A DNA stretch of 64,000 nucleotides, from assembly GCA_026400835.1 (NCBI GenBank), contig JAPLOA010000087.1:124001-188000 (forward strand), in the 5' to 3' direction. This DNA is from Planctomycetales bacterium (lineage in GTDB: Bacteria > Planctomycetota > Planctomycetia > Planctomycetales > Planctomycetaceae). Positions 28,482 to 37,500 of this stretch are shown here, in pieces. Position numbers and translations under genes: made by a program. The first letter of the stretch is position 1, and every line of letters begins with the position of its first letter. The notes below the pieces were generated by a model. That model was not told the origin of the DNA and made no database searches. It saw only the letters and a list, made by a program, of their open reading frames with translations.

Positions 28482-29222
28482 ATGTTGTCGACTCTTACCG
28501 AATTTGCACTGATCTTTGTCAGCGGCGTCCTCGGATCCGCTCACTGCATTGGCATGTGCGGAGGAATCGCGGCGACGATGAGCCTCGGGACGAAGTCCGT
28601 GGCTGGAGCGATTACGCGGCAATGCTGCTGGAGTCTGGGGAGGACGCTGACTTACATGTTCCTTGGAGTTGCCTCGGCCGCGATTGGCGCGAAGTTTCTG
28701 AGGTCCCAGGGCAATACCGTTTGGCTGCAGGCGATGTTTGCCGTCGTCGCAGGTCTGCTGCTGATTGTGCAGGGCCTGAACGCCGCTGGCTGGTTAAAGT
28801 GGAGAGTCCGTCGACGATCCAGTCTGCCTTGCGTGACCACGACAGTGTTCAGCCAGTTCTTTCGAGGTGGCTCGAATATCGCTGTCTTCATCGCGGGACT
28901 GCTGACCGGATTTCTGCCGTGTGGCCTGGTCTATAGCTTTCTGGCGTTGGCCGCGAGTTCCGGACATGTGGGCAAGGGCGTTTTGATCATGCTCTGTTTC
29001 GGACTCGGCACAATCCCCATCATGGTGATTACCGGCGCAGGTTTATCAATGGCGACCATCAACATTCGCCGCCGCCTGATCCGCATCGCCGGGATCAGTG
29101 TATTGGTCACCGGTCTGATGACGACGGCTCGTGGCATAACTTTTGCGTCGAATCTCACCAGCAAAGACACGTCAGCCGCCGCCGCTTGTCCGCTCTGCAA
29201 ACCCACAATGCGGTCAGAGTGA
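28482..29222 (+). CDS. TauE/SafE-type membrane protein (CcoI-associated)
   Basis: A 246-residue protein with six or seven membrane helices. The signature GSAHCIGMCGGIAATMSLG near residues 16-35 and AGLLTGFLPCGLVYSFLALA near 148-168 are typical of the TauE/SafE (DsbD-like/UreH-like) proteins found next to ccoI in many cbb3 operons, where they are implicated in copper delivery or oxidase maturation. It starts 20 bp after ccoI, so co-transcription is very likely. It ends with a Cys-containing tail (AAACPLCKP) that may bind metal. Confidence 0.87.
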   Translation: MLSTLTEFALIFVSGVLGSAHCIGMCGGIAATMSLGTKSVAGAITRQCCWSLGRTLTYMFLGVASAAIGAKFLRSQGNTVWLQAMFAVVAGLLLIVQGLNAAGWLKWRVRRRSSLPCVTTTVFSQFFRGGSNIAVFIAGLLTGFLPCGLVYSFLALAASSGHVGKGVLIMLCFGLGTIPIMVITGAGLSMATINIRRRLIRIAGISVLVTGLMTTARGITFASNLTSKDTSAAAACPLCKPTMRSE

Positions 29223-29347
29223 AAGAGTGGTTTGGCGAATCCGGTTGGAGTGGCGGAAGGCTGGTGACTGAGCGAGCCAGCAGAGCCAATGGCAAGCTGG
29301 CAGAAGCAGAGTTTTCAGTGTGCAGAGAATCGCCAGTCTCAGCCGGC

Positions 29348-29486
29348 GTGGACTGCGGCAGCCTGCTGCCGCTTTGGTGCAGGCAGCCTGCTGCCAAATC
29401 AGAGGTTCTGAAGGTCGTTCGAAATTAAGGCGGTTGTCCACAGCAGGCTGTGAACTCGAAACCGGCAGCAGGCTACCGCAGTCCAC
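29348..29486. repeat. Long interspersed inverted repeat with GTGGACTGCGGCAGCC arms
   Basis: The 24-nt arms at 29348-29371 and 29463-29486 (GTGGACTGCGGCAGCC... and its complement) match at 23 of 24 positions, enclosing about 90 bp with further copies of CAGCCTGCTGCC. The element occupies the gap between two convergent genes. It has the form of a MITE-like planctomycete repeat without coding capacity. Confidence 0.8.
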
Positions 29487-29491
29487 GGAAA

Positions 29492-30496
29492 TCATTCATC
29501 CCGGGACTTCTCGTTCGGCGATGAACTGGCAGGAACACCAAACACGAGTGTCAATTCCTGTTCTTCTTTCAGCTTGCGAGAACGGATCTTGATGACATCC
29601 TTAACCATCCGGGCCGCACCGGGAACCTTGACGATGATCTGAACTCGATTCTTTTCAACGTTCAGGACGCTGGAGCTGGTCAGCACCTTGATGCCTGCAT
29701 TCTCGACGGGATACCCAGCGGCGTAGGGGGCATCTTTGTCATAAGGAATCTTCTGGACGTATTTATCTGACCCACGAACTTCTCCGACCAGATCACTGAC
29801 TCGAAATTCCTTCACGTCATCCGGCAGACGGACTTCAATCACGATTGAATACACTTCTCGCGGCTTTGGGTTGGCAGGAATCGTGAACGCCGTAAAACTG
29901 CCCTTCGTGACAGCAAGTCCGGATTCAGGGACCTTCAGCAGCACTCCGCTGCCATCTTCGGTCGGATCATTCTCCTTGCTGCCGAGAATGCTCTTCCACA
30001 CATCATCCTGAGCCGCCAGCAAAGTACCGTTCTCGGAACGCTGCAGTTCTGCGGCCAACTGTTCGAGACTGCTGGTTGGCTTTTCAAACTGGTCACTGAT
30101 GTCCGCTACGAATTCAAATGATGCCTGATCACCGAGGATATCCTCGTCACCCAAAGTTGCCTGAAGTGGCGGCTGAATTTCCTCGGTGGGCAGCAACCAG
30201 TCCAGCCCCAGCCAGGGCGCGACCACAGCAACCGTCAAGAATGTCAGCAGGTGGAAAGTCGCTGAGGAAAAAAAACTGACGGCTGAGGCTGACGTCAGAG
30301 CCGCAACCACCGGCCCCATCTCTGGCTCGTCACCTTCATCAGTCGGCTCATAGATCACAACCGTCTGTGGCAGCGGCTCTTCCACATCTGATCTCGCAGC
30401 GACGTTTGCATTCGCCGACAACGTGGAAGCGGAACCACGAGAAAGCTGTGAGCTTCCTGCAGCACCGTTTCGTTCGTCTGTTAGCGAATCAGCCAC
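29492..30496 (-). CDS. Single-helix membrane protein of unknown function
   Basis: A 334-residue protein I do not recognise. The first 70 residues are Ser/Ala/Glu-rich and soluble. One hydrophobic segment (about 79-105, FHLLTFLTVAVVAPWLGLDW) anchors it, leaving a C-terminal domain outside with a beta-rich region from about 195 (SGLAVTKGSFTAFTIPANPK, YSIVIEVRLPDDVKEFRVSD, VEKNRVQIIVKVPGAARMVK). It ends in a charged tail. It may form a unit with the minus-strand lipoprotein upstream (30715-31290), although a terminator lies between them. Confidence 0.7.
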   Translation of the reverse strand: MADSLTDERNGAAGSSQLSRGSASTLSANANVAARSDVEEPLPQTVVIYEPTDEGDEPEMGPVVAALTSASAVSFFSSATFHLLTFLTVAVVAPWLGLDWLLPTEEIQPPLQATLGDEDILGDQASFEFVADISDQFEKPTSSLEQLAAELQRSENGTLLAAQDDVWKSILGSKENDPTEDGSGVLLKVPESGLAVTKGSFTAFTIPANPKPREVYSIVIEVRLPDDVKEFRVSDLVGEVRGSDKYVQKIPYDKDAPYAAGYPVENAGIKVLTSSSVLNVEKNRVQIIVKVPGAARMVKDVIKIRSRKLKEEQELTLVFGVPASSSPNEKSRDE

Positions 30497-30655
30497 CGGT
30501 AAACCTTGAATTCAGACGAATGCTCTTGAACAAATCGCGGATTTGGGGCCTCATTGAACAGAATACCGTCCCACTTGTTGTCACGCTTTCCTCCCGAATC
30601 TTATCTTCGCCGCAGATCGTCTGCGATGACTGTCAGGCAGAATTGTGACCGGCCA

Positions 30656-30688
30656 ACAAAAAAGCCCGACCTGAAAAGGCCGGGCTTA
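30656..30688 (-). terminator. Intrinsic terminator of the 30715-31290 gene
   Basis: On the minus strand AAGCCCGGCCT, loop TTTC, AGGTCGGGCTT is followed by a T-run (seen as AAAAAA on the plus strand at about 30657-30663). It sits 26 bp after the stop codon. Confidence 0.9.
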
Positions 30689-30714
30689 AGTTTACGATTG
30701 AGTTTTTCTGCTGA

Positions 30715-31290
30715 TTACTGAACGGTCGGGCCAGCACAGCGAATAAGATGGTCTTTGTCGATGTAGACCACTTCTTCTGACTGGTCAACGTGACTGAAAG
30801 GAACCGGCCAGTAGGAGCGTATGGTCTTGTCGTAGTAAATCGTGCACTTGTAGTGGCAGTGGTGAAGTCGGCAGGGGCCAACCAGTGGATACACTTTGCA
30901 TTCGTCGAGGCGATCCACGAGCGGCTCAACCACGATTCGCACGTTGTTCAGTTGAGTTTCCTGGAAGAAGGCAAACCCACCTGCCCCGTCATCAGGCAGG
31001 GCTCGAATCACCTGATCTTCGCTTGGAGGGTCGACGCAGAAGACGTCGCCTTCAACCGGATCCAGCACGGGAACCTTGTTATAGCGTTCATCCTCGTGAA
31101 GCTTGTCTTCCATCAACTGGCTGGCACGTGCTGGTACTGGAACCGCAGGAAGCGTCTTCCAGAAGAGCATCGACTCCCACATGACTCCGATGAAGCCGCC
31201 GGTCAGCGTACATCCGCTGTTCGAAAGCGTCATTAAGCAGATCGCCGTCAGCACGACCCCTCGTCGTATTTGTCTGCGAAACGTCTGCAT
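30715..31290 (-). CDS. Predicted lipoprotein of unknown function
   Basis: The frame is open to 31374, but the ATG at 31290 has AGGGAAG about 8 nt upstream and opens a lipoprotein leader (RRGVVLTAICLMTLSNSGC, lipid Cys near residue 27), giving 191 residues. The mature part contains several Cys and His residues (VYPLVGPCRLHHCHYKC) that could bind a metal, and ends in VVYIDKDHLIRCAGPTVQ. I do not recognise the family. It is followed by a terminator and is divergent from the isopropylmalate synthase-like gene. Confidence 0.68.
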   Translation of the reverse strand: MQTFRRQIRRGVVLTAICLMTLSNSGCTLTGGFIGVMWESMLFWKTLPAVPVPARASQLMEDKLHEDERYNKVPVLDPVEGDVFCVDPPSEDQVIRALPDDGAGGFAFFQETQLNNVRIVVEPLVDRLDECKVYPLVGPCRLHHCHYKCTIYYDKTIRSYWPVPFSHVDQSEEVVYIDKDHLIRCAGPTVQ

Positions 31291-31694
31291 TGAGTTCTTC
31301 CCTGAAAGTAGAGTGGGAGTTTTCATGAGTACTATCCTGCCTGTCAGATTCTGGATCGGGCTGTGCCCTGACACTTAAATCCAGACACTGAACGCCGGCG
31401 TACCAGCGTCCTTTCTGATATCGATCCGTCGTTTCCATTGACTTGTGAAAATGTTTCGATTTTGCGGATCGAGCCGGAAGAATCGATGGTAACGAAAGTC
31501 CCAATGGCACCTTCTGCCTCCTTCGAAGGCACTAAGAGGAGCCGTAAACCGGCGATATTGGCCGCTTTGGCGTTGGGGCTGGCGTCATTGATCACTTGAC
31601 GCAATGGTCGGTCGTCGCGTAAGTCTCCCGAATTTGCTGGTAACATTTTCAGGCTCGCGCGCTCATCGGCGGCCAGTTCCTTTCAGAGGCTCCC
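31291..31694. other. Divergent intergenic region
   Basis: About 400 bases between the minus-strand lipoprotein gene and the plus-strand isopropylmalate synthase-like gene. Both promoters should lie here. I saw no T-box, attenuator peptide or other leucine-responsive leader. A 100-codon minus-strand frame (31344-31646) has no recognisable features and I do not call it. Confidence 0.5.
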
Positions 31695-32930
31695 ATGGCC
31701 CAGAATCGTGCCGTCCAAAAGATTTCGGACCAGATCGCCGCGCGAGTTCGGCACGCGATTATCTCCCACCACAAACGCAGCGGCACTGTTCTCTTCAGCG
31801 ATACGACTCTTCGTGATGGGGAACAAATGCCCGGGGCCACGCTGGAGCCTCACGAAAAGCTGCGGATCGCTCGGGCTCTGGAGGAAACCGGGATTCATTC
31901 TCTTGATGCAGGGTTTCCGGCAAGCTCTGCCGCTGACGTTGAAGCCATCCGCATGATGGTCGGAGTCATTAAGAAGCCAGTTCTTACGGCATTATGCAGA
32001 ACTGTCTGTTCCGACATTGATATCGCCGCTGAAGCTCTCGACGGAAATCCTCTGCATAAGAAGGGTGTCAGTCTGTTCTGCGGGACAAGTCCGCTGCATC
32101 GAGTTCACAAGCTGAACAAAAGTCGCTCAGAGATCCTGAACATCATCTCCCGGACTGTGGGATACGCAGCGAACAAGTTTCGAATCGTCGCCTTCAGCCC
32201 GGAAGACGCCAGCCGCACGGAAGTCGATTATCTCTGCCAGTGTTACAAAGAAGCCATCGATGCCGGAGCGACCACCGTTGGTTTTCCCGACACCGTGGGA
32301 CTCCTGACGCCGCGCAAGGCCGCCGATTTTATCAAGGCGATTCAGGACGGCGTGCCGAATCTGGATCGTGCTTTGCTCGCCGTCCATTTTCATAACGATC
32401 TGGGCCTGGCCGTCGCCAACACCCTGGCCTGCATCGAAGAAGGGGCCAACGTCGTACAGTGCACTGTCAATGGAATTGGTGAGCGAGCTGGCAACGCTTC
32501 TCTGGAAGAAGTGGTCATGGCCCTGGCGATGCATGGCGATCAATATCGTCGTAAGTTTCGCATCGATACAACGAAGCTGGCTCCTTTGTGTCAGCTCGTC
32601 GCTCAACTTACCGGCGTGATGATTTCTCGCATGAAGCCCATCGGTGGGGCCAATATCTTTGCAACCGAAGCCGGAATTCATCAGGACGGTCTGCTGAAAA
32701 ACCCTGACACCTATTTGCCGTTCCGTCCCGAAGTCGTGGGCGGTGGCGAGCTGCAACTGGTTCTCGGACGACATTGCGGTCGCAAAGCCGTGGCTCATCG
32801 ATTGGCAGAGCTGGCGATTACAGCGGACGAAAAAGACGTGCTGGCGATTATGGATCTGATCAAACAACAGCCCAGGGGAGTTATCATCGACGATAATAAA
32901 CTCCGACAACTCGTGGCTCAGGTTCGGTGA
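31695..32930 (+). CDS. 2-isopropylmalate synthase-like enzyme lacking the regulatory domain
   Basis: A 411-residue enzyme of the DRE-TIM metallolyase family (isopropylmalate, homocitrate or citramalate synthase). Residues 36-44 are DTTLRDGEQ with the catalytic Arg/Asp. The metal-binding HxH is His231/His233 ([15 protein letters not shown]), followed by [20 protein letters not shown]. Typical LeuA proteins are about 510-560 residues because of a C-terminal allosteric domain. Here the protein ends soon after the communication region ([20 protein letters not shown]), so leucine inhibition through that domain is not possible. The acceptor (2-oxoisovalerate, 2-oxoglutarate or pyruvate) cannot be read with certainty; NifV/homocitrate-type lengths are similar. 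Confidence 0.85.
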   Translation: MAQNRAVQKISDQIAARVRHAIISHHKRSGTVLFSDTTLRDGEQMPGATLEPHEKLRIARALEETGIHSLDAGFPASSAADVEAIRMMVGVIKKPVLTALCRTVCSDIDIAAEALDGNPLHKKGVSLFCGTSPLHRVHKLNKSRSEILNIISRTVGYAANKFRIVAFSPEDASRTEVDYLCQCYKEAIDAGATTVGFPDTVGLLTPRKAADFIKAIQDGVPNLDRALLAVHFHNDLGLAVANTLACIEEGANVVQCTVNGIGERAGNASLEEVVMALAMHGDQYRRKFRIDTTKLAPLCQLVAQLTGVMISRMKPIGGANIFATEAGIHQDGLLKNPDTYLPFRPEVVGGGELQLVLGRHCGRKAVAHRLAELAITADEKDVLAIMDLIKQQPRGVIIDDNKLRQLVAQVR

Positions 32931-33116
32931 TGCTGTTGGAAGTCACCGGGAGAACCCGCGAGTCCGCTGATCACGAATCTCAGACCGGATATTTGAGATC
33001 TCAAATATCAAATTTGAAATGTCACATTCCAAATGGAAACGGATATCAAACGCTTACATGTGAGCGATTCGGTGCCAGCCGCCGGTGTTGACCTCTTCAA
33101 GTCCTGAGCGTCTTCG

Positions 33117-33180
33117 GTTTAACGGCAAGCCGCAGGCGTAGGCGGATTCCGTCGACGACGCCTCCGGCTGGCCGCTAAAC
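33117..33180. repeat. Interspersed palindrome, TTTAACGGCAAGCCGCAGGCG family, copy 2
   Basis: Arms GTTTAACGGCAAGCCGCAGG (from 33117) and CTCCGGCTGGCCGCTAAAC (ending 33180) pair at about 19 of 23 positions. The left arm is identical over more than 20 nt to that of the element at 20421-20488. The rest of 32931-33241 has an AT-rich run (TTTGAGATCTCAAATATC) but no gene. Confidence 0.8.
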
Positions 33181-33241
33181 AATGAATTCACCCGCCTGCC
33201 AGCCGTCGTGAAAAACATCTTCTTTACCCGCTCTCAGTCGC

Positions 33242-34555
33242 TCACCGCTCCTCACTGAGCTGCCGATACTTCTCCGAGTACTTATCAAACAGCTGAGTAT
33301 GCCGGCTGGTAAGATCGACTTTCCGCCCCTGAATCCAGGCTGCTGTCACCTGCGATTCTGTTTCCAGAGGATCCCCGGTACTCACAAACAGAGTCGCATC
33401 TTTCCCGTTCTCCAACGTGCCAACTCGGTCAGCAATGCCCAGAATCTCGGCCGGATAAACCGTGACAGCTCGCATCGCATCGTTGTATGGAAGTCCGTAG
33501 GCCGCAGCGGTTGCGGCCTGATACGGCAGGTTGCGAGTATTCCATGATTCAGAACGCCCGGAGCCGGAAATACAGAACTTCACTCCTGCCTTTCGCAGTC
33601 GCTCCGGCAACGTGAAGGCCGCATCGTAGTTGTCGTGATCTCGGCGAGGATCCTTGTGGATCGCGTCAATGATCACCGGCACGTTGTATTGTTTCAGCAA
33701 CTCCGCACATGCTTCGCTGTCGTAGCCACCAAAGATGATGACTCGAACATTCTGTTCGACTCCAAAAGCTACTGCTGATTGAATCTGCGGAGCACGATCT
33801 GCGGCCACGATCAATGGGATCTTCCCGGTCACAACCGGCTGCATGGATTCCAGTCGACTGTCAAAATCCTGAATCATCGGGGATGCCGCGCGAGCCTTCC
33901 CGTACGTTCTCGCCTGCTCAAACAGAGTTCTCAGGGTCTTGAGTTCATCCGGACGACTTTCTTCCTTCTCGTCTTCTTTCGCAGACCTGGAAGAAGACTG
34001 CCGTGGGGCTCGCATCTGAGGCCAGTTGATCATCAGTCCCACGTCAGCCCGTAGCGTCATGTCTTCGTAAGTCCAGCCGTCCAGTTGCATCACCGAGGCT
34101 TTGCCGCTGACAAGTCCACCCGATGGTGCACTGACTGCGATCAGGACACCATTGGCCCGAGTCACCGGGATTAGCTCGCTGTCCGGATTCACGGCCACAT
34201 GAGCGCTGACATTGGGATTGATTGTGCCGGATTCTGCAAAGTCCAGCGTGGCTCTTGTCGACGAGATTTCTGTCAGCCCCAACTGCGAATGCGACTCGAT
34301 CATGCTCGGGTAGACATGCTGCCCTTTGAGATCAATGATTTCGGCTCCGTCCGGTGGCTTGATCTCAGCGCCGATCGCCGTGATTTTCCCCTGATCAAAG
34401 ATCAGTACACTTTTTTCGACCGGTGGCCCGGTGAGCGTATGCACAATGGCATTGATCAAAGCAATCGGCTTTTTCTGAGGTGCGCCGGGAATCTGATCTG
34501 AAGCCAATGTTGTCACGCAGCACAGCAGACAGATCAGCAGGTTGATTGATTTCAT
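33242..34555 (-). CDS. Amidohydrolase-like protein, metal ligands lost
   Basis: A 437-residue secreted protein with signal peptide MKSINLLICLLCCVTTLAS. The fold is that of imidazolonepropionase-like amidohydrolases: ALINAIVHTLTGPPVEKSVL, KITAIGAEI, then HVYPSMIESHSQLGLTEISS, and C-terminal AVTVYPAEILGIADRVGTLE with GKDATLFVSTGDPLE. The metal-binding HxH expected after the YPGxID motif reads ESHSQ, so the second His is missing, and no clear His/Asp set follows. It starts 30 bp after the larger paralogue at 34586-37945, so the two form an operon; it probably acts as a partner of the catalytic half of that protein. Confidence 0.8.
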   Translation of the reverse strand: MKSINLLICLLCCVTTLASDQIPGAPQKKPIALINAIVHTLTGPPVEKSVLIFDQGKITAIGAEIKPPDGAEIIDLKGQHVYPSMIESHSQLGLTEISSTRATLDFAESGTINPNVSAHVAVNPDSELIPVTRANGVLIAVSAPSGGLVSGKASVMQLDGWTYEDMTLRADVGLMINWPQMRAPRQSSSRSAKEDEKEESRPDELKTLRTLFEQARTYGKARAASPMIQDFDSRLESMQPVVTGKIPLIVAADRAPQIQSAVAFGVEQNVRVIIFGGYDSEACAELLKQYNVPVIIDAIHKDPRRDHDNYDAAFTLPERLRKAGVKFCISGSGRSESWNTRNLPYQAATAAAYGLPYNDAMRAVTVYPAEILGIADRVGTLENGKDATLFVSTGDPLETESQVTAAWIQGRKVDLTSRHTQLFDKYSEKYRQLSEER

Positions 34556-34585
34556 GACAAGACTCCTGAGAACAACTGGCTGACT

Positions 34586-37500
34586 CTATTCCTGTGCCTG
34601 ACTGCGCAGAGATTGCTGGTGGCGAAAGTGGTGGCAGAACTCGTCTGTTCGAGGCCAAAGTTCTGCGGGATCAGTGTCGCGTTCGCCCGCTTCGTGCATG
34701 TCTTCACCGGACTCCAGAATTTTCTGGATCAGCACGTTGCGACGTTCAAATGATTCGCGCTGCATGCGATCGTCTTCATCCCGGTGAAAGTAGCAGCGAC
34801 CATCGATCCACGTTTGTTCGCAACGACTGAAGTTTGAAAGCGGATCTCCATTCCAGATTACGAAGTCCGCTTGCTTACCAACTTCAATTGATCCTACAAG
34901 ATGATCAATCCGCAATTGCTTTGCAGGATTCAAAGTCACAAACTTCAGAGCCTCCTCACGAGGAACCCCGCCGTATTTCACTGCCTTGGCAGCTTCCTGA
35001 TTCAAATGTCGAGCCAGCTCTCCGTCGTCAGAATTGAACGACACCACAACACCCTGCTTATGCATCAGCGCGCCGGCGTGAGGAATCGCGTCGTAAACTT
35101 CGAACTTATAGGCCCACCAGTCGGAGAACGCTGATGCCATCGCGCCGGCTTTGGCCATCTCATCAGCCACCTTGTAGCCCTCCAGGATATGCTGGAACGT
35201 GCCGATAGTGATTTCATACTGTTTCAGAATCCGCAGCAGTGCCAGAATCTCGTCCTGACGATAACTGTGGCAATGGATCCAGCGATCTCCGTCCAGGATC
35301 TCTCGCAGCGCGTCAAGTTCGAGGTCTCGGCGAGGAGGCAGGCCGCGACGGCTCAGCTTCCATGCATCCATCCTGCGTGCATAATCACGAGCGGCCTCGA
35401 ACGAATCCCGATAGAGCTGTTCGACTCCCATGCGAGTCTGCGGATAGCGATTGTTGGCGTTCTCCCAGTTGCTTTGCTTTACGTTTTCGCCAAGAGCAAA
35501 CTTGACTCCCTGAGGTGCCTCGGTGAACTTCATCCCATCGCCAGTCTGGCCCCAGCGAAGTTTGATGACCTGATTCTGGCCACCAATTGGATTGGCAGAA
35601 CCGTGGAGAATGTTGGCAGTAGTCACTCCGCCTGCAAGTTGTCGGTAGATCGTGATGTCGTTCGCGTCGACAAAATCACCTACACGAACTTCGCAGGTGA
35701 TTGCTTGAGTCGCTTCATTGACGCCGCCGTCAGTCGCGGCGTGAGAATGGCAATCGATAACTCCTGGTGTGATGTGCATTCCTCGCACATCAATCACATC
35801 CGCGCCTTCGGGAATGGCAATCTCTTTGCCAACCGCAATAATCTTTCCCTCGGCAACAATCAGCGTCCCATCTTCAATGAGTCCCGCAGGCCCGCATGTC
35901 CAGAGGGTTGCATGAACAAAAGCAGTCGGACGTGGCTGTCCGGGAATCTCTTCGCGTCCAAATGCTCCCAGTGGATAATTCACGGCGAATGAAGCAGGGC
36001 CAGTGGGCTTCTCTTCTTCTTTCCTGTCACCGTCTTTCTTGCTGCTATCAGCAGAGGCTTCGGACTTTGCCTCATGGCCTTCGGATTTCTCAGAAGTGCC
36101 TTCCTCAGTAGTTTCGTTTTGTTTCTTCGGTTGCTCAACGCGAGTCGCCACAACACTCGCCGTTGCTCCATCCGGCCAAACAATAGTCCCCAGCCCCGCG
36201 GGTCGATCCTGCTGCTGAGCATCCAGTTCAGTCAGCGTGAGAGAAATCCGACTCACGCCTTCGAAGCCCCAATCCTTCGCTGCCAACGTGGCCGTCAGTG
36301 CGGTATCGCTGAGCTTCACGTCGGACAGTTTCAGTACATCCTTCTTCGTATCTTCCCCGGGATTGCCAGACTTCTCATCATTGGCTGATTCTTCTGTGAC
36401 GGAATTCTCTTCATCAGATGACTCTTCACCGGGAGACTCCGGGCTGTTGTCATCTTTCTCTTCAGACTCTTCCTTTGAATCTCGAGTCTTCTTTTTTTCT
36501 TCCTTCGGTTCCACCGGAATTGGCTCGCGTGAAACACGTCCCAGGAGTTTGCCATCGTCGTCGGTGACTTCAACAAACAGTTGTCCATCGAACTGAGGCG
36601 TCGGCTGGACATCAAGGCGATAGTAGCCTTCAGCCTCGCGAACCTTCTCAGGAAAATGTTCGAAGCGTTGCCCGGAAACCCACGTTTCCAAAACCTTAGT
36701 CTTCTTCTCGAACAAAGCACCATCAGTGATCACAAAGCTGGCCAGATGCCCCGACTGAATTGTGCCCAGTTGATCGTCCATCCCAAACAAAGCCGCCGGC
36801 GTTGTCGTCACCGCTTTCAAGGCGGATTGCGGTGAAAGCCCGCGAGCGACAGCTTTGCGAAGCGACTTCAGAAAATCTGCTTTTGATTCCAATCGCTCCG
36901 TGGTGAACGCAAAAGAGATTCCCGCCGAGTCAACTCGGGCGGGATTTTCGGGAGCGATATCCCAGTGCATCAACGACTCCAGGGTCGCATCCTGAGAAGT
37001 CTCCGAAGTACTCACGTTCGGAGCTTTGGGAAATGCCAACGGAAGGATGATCGGGCGCTTGGTTGCCGCGATCTCCGCCAGTCGACGATATTCGCGACCG
37101 TTGCCGACCACGATCAGCGACAGCCCAAACTCGGCTGCAAATTGATCGGCTCGCAAGACGAATTGCTCATTCGATGTTTTGACCATAACCGGCTGTGCAC
37201 CGTTCAACACCGGCTGCAGTGCCGCAAGAGCCTCGTTATGTTCAGGCAAGGGCAGGGTTGAATCCGCCTCGACGGCAATTCGAGCATCACGATACCACTG
37301 CGCGTCATACATCGCCTGCCGTGCCAGCGCGACGGCTCCCATGGGGCTGCCGGGATAACTATCTCGACCTCGTCGAGAAACCGTGAGATGAAGATGTTGA
37401 GCGACATTGGCAGCCAGAAGCGTCCTGTTGAGTTCTCCATCAGCGGTGGCCACAACAGCACTCGTGCCTCGAATCACACCTGCCGCTGGGGCTATCAATT

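Noticed and set aside
29133-29147. TGGCAT-N5-TTGC string resembling a sigma-54 promoter
   Set aside because: It lies inside the TauE/SafE coding region with no gene start in range; probably chance.
31344-31646. 100-codon minus-strand ORF in the divergent region
   Set aside because: No start signal, no domain pattern, and it covers the expected promoter region of both neighbours.
32127-32909. 260-codon minus-strand ORF
   Set aside because: Antisense to the isopropylmalate synthase-like gene, whose motifs are clear.
35189-35992. 267-codon plus-strand ORF
   Set aside because: Antisense to the catalytic half of the 1119-residue amidohydrolase; no recognisable protein pattern.
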